A stretch of 64,000 nucleotides of DNA, from NCBI GenBank assembly GCA_025963715.1, contig JAOQAG010000001.1, positions 124,001 to 188,000 on the forward strand. The letters are read 5' to 3'. Within the stretch, counting starts at the first letter, position 1. Each line of letters starts with the position of its first letter. Below, in pieces: positions 61,174-64,000 of the stretch. The translations under genes and the position numbers were made by a program. Origin of the DNA: Bacteroidota bacterium (GTDB lineage: Bacteria > Bacteroidota > Bacteroidia > 2-12-FULL-35-15). The notes below the pieces were generated by a model, which was given only the letters and a program-made list of their open reading frames with translations, searched no databases and had not been told where the DNA came from.

Positions 61174-62460
61174 ATGACAAAATTAGCAGCGTCAATTATA
61201 AAAGAACTCATCATCCTGCTCCGCGACAGAGTGGGACTGGCGATCCTTTTTATTATGCCGATGATCCTGATCTTTGTGATGACGCTCATCCAGGATTCCG
61301 CTTTCAGGACGTTGAATGAAAAAGGAATTCCGGTGGTGTTTGTGAACAACGATAATGATTCATTAGGGATTGAGATCGGGAAAGGCTTGCGTTCATCCGA
61401 GCTGTGTACGGTTTATGATTCCATTGATGGAAAACCGGCAACCGCCGAATCTGCAAAACAGGCAGTAGCAAACGGAAAATTTTTAGTAGGCATTGTGATC
61501 CCGAAAAATGCAACCGGCGCTATTCGCAGCAATGTTACACAATTGGTGGAAACCACCATGAGCGCGGATTCAATGGAACAAAAAAATGCAGGCACCGATT
61601 CTGTAAACATCACCATTTTTATTGATCCGATCACCAAAAAATCATTCATTGCATCGGTGACTGCTTCGTTGCGCGAATTTATTTCTGCAATAAAAACAAA
61701 GATCATGTTTCGCACGTTTTCTGATCAGATCGCGGAACTCATTCCCGGCAAAAAGAAATCAACTTCTGCCGCCTTTGATCAAACGCAAATTATCAGCTAC
61801 AGCGAAGTATACGCTTCCAAAAGCATTGGCGAAATTGTTCCGAATGCAGTACAGCACAACGTTCCGGCCTGGACCATCTTTGCCATGTTTTTTATTGTGA
61901 TGCCTTTGTCGGGCAGCATCATGAAAGAAAAAACAGAAGGCAGCATTTTTCGTTTGCACACCATGCCGAGTTCGTATTTATTACTGATCAACGGAAAAAT
62001 AATTGTGTATGTGCTGGTATGTATGATCCAGTTTGCACTGATGCTTTCCGTAGGAATGATTTTTTTACCAATGCTGGGTTTGCCTGCGCTTACTATCGGG
62101 CACAGCATGGCCGGTGTTTTACTGATCGCTTTAGCCACCGCATTTGCAGCAACCGGATATGGTGTAATGGTGGGTACGCTGGCATCTACCGAACAACAGG
62201 GCGCTATCATGGGGGCGCTCACTATATTATTACTTTCTGCTTTAGGCGGCATTTGGGTACCAACGTATGTAATGCCGCAGATGATGCGGAATATCAGCGC
62301 ATTTTCGCCGCTTAACTGGTCGCTGGAAGGTTTTTACGAATTGTTTTTAAGAGGCGGAACGGTTGGTTCGGTTATAATTTACGCAGTAAAACTGATGTTG
62401 TTTTTTGTGTTTACGATGCTGGTGGCTTCGGTTGTGAACCGCATGCGGAAAAGGGTTTAG
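61174..62460 (+). CDS. ABC-2 type transporter permease
   Basis: The 428-residue protein has the ABC-2 permease layout. One N-terminal helix (about 22-38, VGLAILFIMPMILIFVMTL) is followed by a large extracytoplasmic domain (about 40-215). Five more helices follow (VPAWTIFAMFFIVMPLSG, ILLINGKIIVYVLVCMIQF, ILLIALATAFAATGYGVMVG, MGALTILLLSALGGIWVPTY and LMLFFVFTMLVASVV). The linker GSIFRLHTMPSSYLLL is typical of the family. It pairs with the upstream ATPase despite the 245-bp repeat gap. The substrate is unknown. Confidence 0.88.
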   Translation: MTKLAASIIKELIILLRDRVGLAILFIMPMILIFVMTLIQDSAFRTLNEKGIPVVFVNNDNDSLGIEIGKGLRSSELCTVYDSIDGKPATAESAKQAVANGKFLVGIVIPKNATGAIRSNVTQLVETTMSADSMEQKNAGTDSVNITIFIDPITKKSFIASVTASLREFISAIKTKIMFRTFSDQIAELIPGKKKSTSAAFDQTQIISYSEVYASKSIGEIVPNAVQHNVPAWTIFAMFFIVMPLSGSIMKEKTEGSIFRLHTMPSSYLLLINGKIIVYVLVCMIQFALMLSVGMIFLPMLGLPALTIGHSMAGVLLIALATAFAATGYGVMVGTLASTEQQGAIMGALTILLLSALGGIWVPTYVMPQMMRNISAFSPLNWSLEGFYELFLRGGTVGSVIIYAVKLMLFFVFTMLVASVVNRMRKRV

Positions 62461-62510
62461 TAGTTTGTAGTTGATAGTTCGTGGTTCGTAGACGAGGCGA
62501 AATGAACATG

Positions 62511-62553
62511 CTGCAAACATTTATGAGATCCCGCAACAAGTGCGGGATGACAG
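62511..62553. repeat. GTCATCCCG palindromic repeat, copy 6
   Basis: CTGCAAACATTTATGAGATC precedes CCCGCAACAAGTGCGGGATGACAG-type arms (split by position). Outer words TTCGTAGACG (62486) and CGTCTACGAA (62610) form a further inverted pair. Confidence 0.88.
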
Positions 62554-62680
62554 TCTTTTTATAGATTTTATTTAAAAACATACAAAAAACATACAGTTTT
62601 TATTTTAACCGTCTACGAACAACGAACTCCCAACTTCTAACTAACCAGCATCTAACTACTTAAAGACTAACTACTAAAAA

Positions 62681-63889
62681 CTAATAAGCGTAATCAGAAA
62701 GATACTCAAACCCTGCCGTTAATTTCCCGTCTTTACAAATCGTTGCGCGTTCAATAATGCTGTCTTTATCATCGCCGATAATGCTTGGTAATACACGCTC
62801 CATCAGATCTTTTCCAAAATCATCACTTGCATCGCGCGGTAATTCGCAGGGCAAATTATCCACCGCCATAATACAAACGGTATCTTTATTAAAAGGAAGA
62901 TCTTCCTTGTGTTCTTTAATGTTATAACCGTAAAAAGGCTTATCGATGCTGCTTGCGCGGATAGTGGTAGGCACGCTTCCGTCGATGTCGCAGGTAATAT
63001 CCGCGATCACACTGATGTGGAAATCCGAATCCTGCATATCGCTCAGCTCAAACATACGCGGTGAGCGCGGATCCCAGAAATGCGCAGAAATAAAAATGTC
63101 GGCAGCTTTTGTATATTTTTGAAAAGTAGATTCAAAATGTTCCGGATGTTTGAAAAAATCCTGCAAATCAAAATTATGATCGCCTTTGCGTTCCACATAA
63201 TCACGCGGATTTAGCTGGCAATACACCGGTTCGCGGAAGGATGCCATTAAAAATTCTTCCGGTGTTACTTTGCGGATGCGCAATGCGCTCAGTGTTTCGA
63301 TCACACCATTGGCAACACGCCCGCCACCGGTCAGTGCAATTTTAATGTTTGGTAATTTGGCGCGTTTTAATTCTTCTTCCATTTCGGCACGGTCGCGGCA
63401 GAGGTTTGCCGGTTTTAACTGGAACAGGTCGTATTTTTTCCCATAACCCAAAATCCCGTTGTAAGCACCTACAATTCCGGCATAACGGCCAAAACCAATA
63501 ATGCGGTTGTGGTTTTTATCCGTCAGCGTTTCATAATCGATCATCTGGATGTGCTTCTCGATCAGCGTTTTCATCAGTTTTTGATTGTGCGGTTGCTTTT
63601 TGATGGTATGCGAGAAGAAAAAATATTTTTTGCCCGGTAACAGCAGGTCTTTCGGCACTTCTTTTACACCCATCAATACATCGCAATCGCTCAGGCCTTC
63701 CTGCAAAGGAACTCCAAAGGCAGTATATTCGGCATCTTCATAGCAGCGGATCTTGCTGGGTTGTACCACAATCTCGATGTGGGGATATTTGCGGATCAGC
63801 TCTGCGCAGATCAATGGGGTCAATGGAACTCGTTTGTCCGGTGGACTTTTCTCTTCACGTAAAACGCCAATCTTTAATTTCGTCATCAT
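62681..63889 (-). CDS. Lysine-ketoglutarate-reductase-like NAD(P) oxidoreductase
   Basis: The 402-residue protein resembles the AlaDH/PNT-saccharopine dehydrogenase family. IGVLREEKSPPDKRVPLTP is the N-terminal motif, FFFSHTIKKQPHNQKLMKTL and IGFGRYAGIVGAYNGILGYG match lysine-ketoglutarate reductase/saccharopine-forming enzymes, and ALTGGGRVANGVIETL is the NAD(P)-binding segment. Such enzymes join lysine and 2-oxoglutarate or release lysine. A second ATG follows at 63886. No partner saccharopine dehydrogenase is present, so the role is tentative; a GCDH-like gene at 29971 could serve lysine breakdown. Confidence 0.8.
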   Translation of the reverse strand: MMTKLKIGVLREEKSPPDKRVPLTPLICAELIRKYPHIEIVVQPSKIRCYEDAEYTAFGVPLQEGLSDCDVLMGVKEVPKDLLLPGKKYFFFSHTIKKQPHNQKLMKTLIEKHIQMIDYETLTDKNHNRIIGFGRYAGIVGAYNGILGYGKKYDLFQLKPANLCRDRAEMEEELKRAKLPNIKIALTGGGRVANGVIETLSALRIRKVTPEEFLMASFREPVYCQLNPRDYVERKGDHNFDLQDFFKHPEHFESTFQKYTKAADIFISAHFWDPRSPRMFELSDMQDSDFHISVIADITCDIDGSVPTTIRASSIDKPFYGYNIKEHKEDLPFNKDTVCIMAVDNLPCELPRDASDDFGKDLMERVLPSIIGDDKDSIIERATICKDGKLTAGFEYLSDYAY

Positions 63890-63907
63890 CTTTCTTTATT
63901 AGGATTA

Positions 63908-63915
63908 CAAAGATA
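63908..63915 (-). promoter_or_regulatory. TAnnTTTG -7 element of the gene at 62681
   Basis: The minus strand reads TATCTTTG, 19 nt before the ATG at 63889. Confidence 0.55.
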
Positions 63916-63982
63916 ATAATTGAGTTGAAATCACAGCGGCCGGATGTTTTTGTATTTTATGAATACAACGGTTCATGAAATT

Positions 63983-63990
63983 TAGTTTTG
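63983..63990 (+). promoter_or_regulatory. TAnnTTTG -7 element for a gene beyond the window
   Basis: TAGTTTTG near the right edge suggests a divergent plus-strand gene just beyond. Confidence 0.35.
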
Positions 63991-64000
63991 CATTAGAGAA

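Noticed and set aside
1-64000. tRNA, rRNA, riboswitch, prophage or insertion-sequence genes
   Set aside because: None was recognised on either strand by eye; a covariance-model search (tRNAscan, Rfam) would be decisive.

Overview
This 64-kb window is an ordinary chromosomal stretch of a Bacteroidota bacterium, most likely an environmental member outside Bacteroidales. The evidence is a secreted protein with a type IX secretion C-terminal sorting domain (36217-38205), a GldM-like protein, CarboxypepD_reg/DUF5686 outer-membrane families, repeated TAnnTTTG promoter elements with almost no Shine-Dalgarno sequences, and a fused alpha-beta 2-oxoacid dehydrogenase E1. I see no rRNA, tRNA, CRISPR array, prophage or insertion-sequence gene. 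About 50 genes are called; one, a zinc-ribbon protein, is cut by the left edge.

Layout. 1-2251: a zinc-ribbon protein and an SPFH protein with a C-terminal GYF-like domain, resembling the Bacillus ydjG/ydjI pair. 2378-7667: a lipoprotein, an HI0933-type flavoprotein, then a MarR-controlled detoxification operon (marR, yceI, DOPA-dioxygenase-like, muconolactone-isomerase-like, pirin). Matching 25-bp operator-like palindromes stand before marR and before yceI. 7863-15159: TPMT-like methyltransferase, DUF5686 protein, rlmD, and a secreted protein paired with a GldM-C-like protein. 15160-17281: two paralogous secreted transglutaminase-like proteins separated by a three-copy 165-bp repeat array. 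17520-29446: ornithine aminotransferase, polysaccharide deacetylase, Asp/Asn hydroxylase-like, fused E1, S37 peptidase, DbpA-like helicase and an LTA-synthase-like sulfatase. 29971-45873: acyl-CoA dehydrogenase, CsbD, crotonase, AsmA-like protein, T9SS cargo, paaZ, acyltransferase, C45 hydrolase, acpS and a PaaK-like ligase. 45940-52913: a same-strand secreted cluster of two long paralogues, an M48 protease and two short paralogues. 53162-62460: a MauE-thioredoxin fusion, three FAD oxidoreductases with a small secreted protein, and a divergent ABC-2 exporter. 62681-63889: a lysine-ketoglutarate-reductase-like enzyme.

Functionally, several genes concern amino-acid and aromatic catabolism: ornithine aminotransferase, branched-chain/pyruvate E1, glutaryl-CoA-dehydrogenase-like ACAD, crotonase, PaaZ, PaaK-like ligase and LOR-like enzyme. 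They are scattered rather than gathered in one operon. A second theme is the envelope: T9SS cargo, GldM-like, AsmA-like, LTA-synthase-like, M48, S37 and transglutaminase-like proteins.

The intergenic DNA is the most unusual part. It is packed with several families of dispersed palindromic or composite repeats: GTCATCCCG..CGGGATGAC, GTCATTGCGAGG..CCTCGCAATGAC, CCACAAAGGCAC.., CCCCTCTTGAGAGGGG, ACACAGATTCGTA.., GTTCAAAGTTTAAAGTTTGCTGTG and GCTCCTTCGGAGC. Two copies of a composite repeat form an inverted pair of about 245 bp around one oxidoreductase gene (54153-54400 and 56522-56765), a possible invertible segment. The best candidates for undescribed biology are the 45940-52913 secreted cluster and the 54649-62460 redox/export region.
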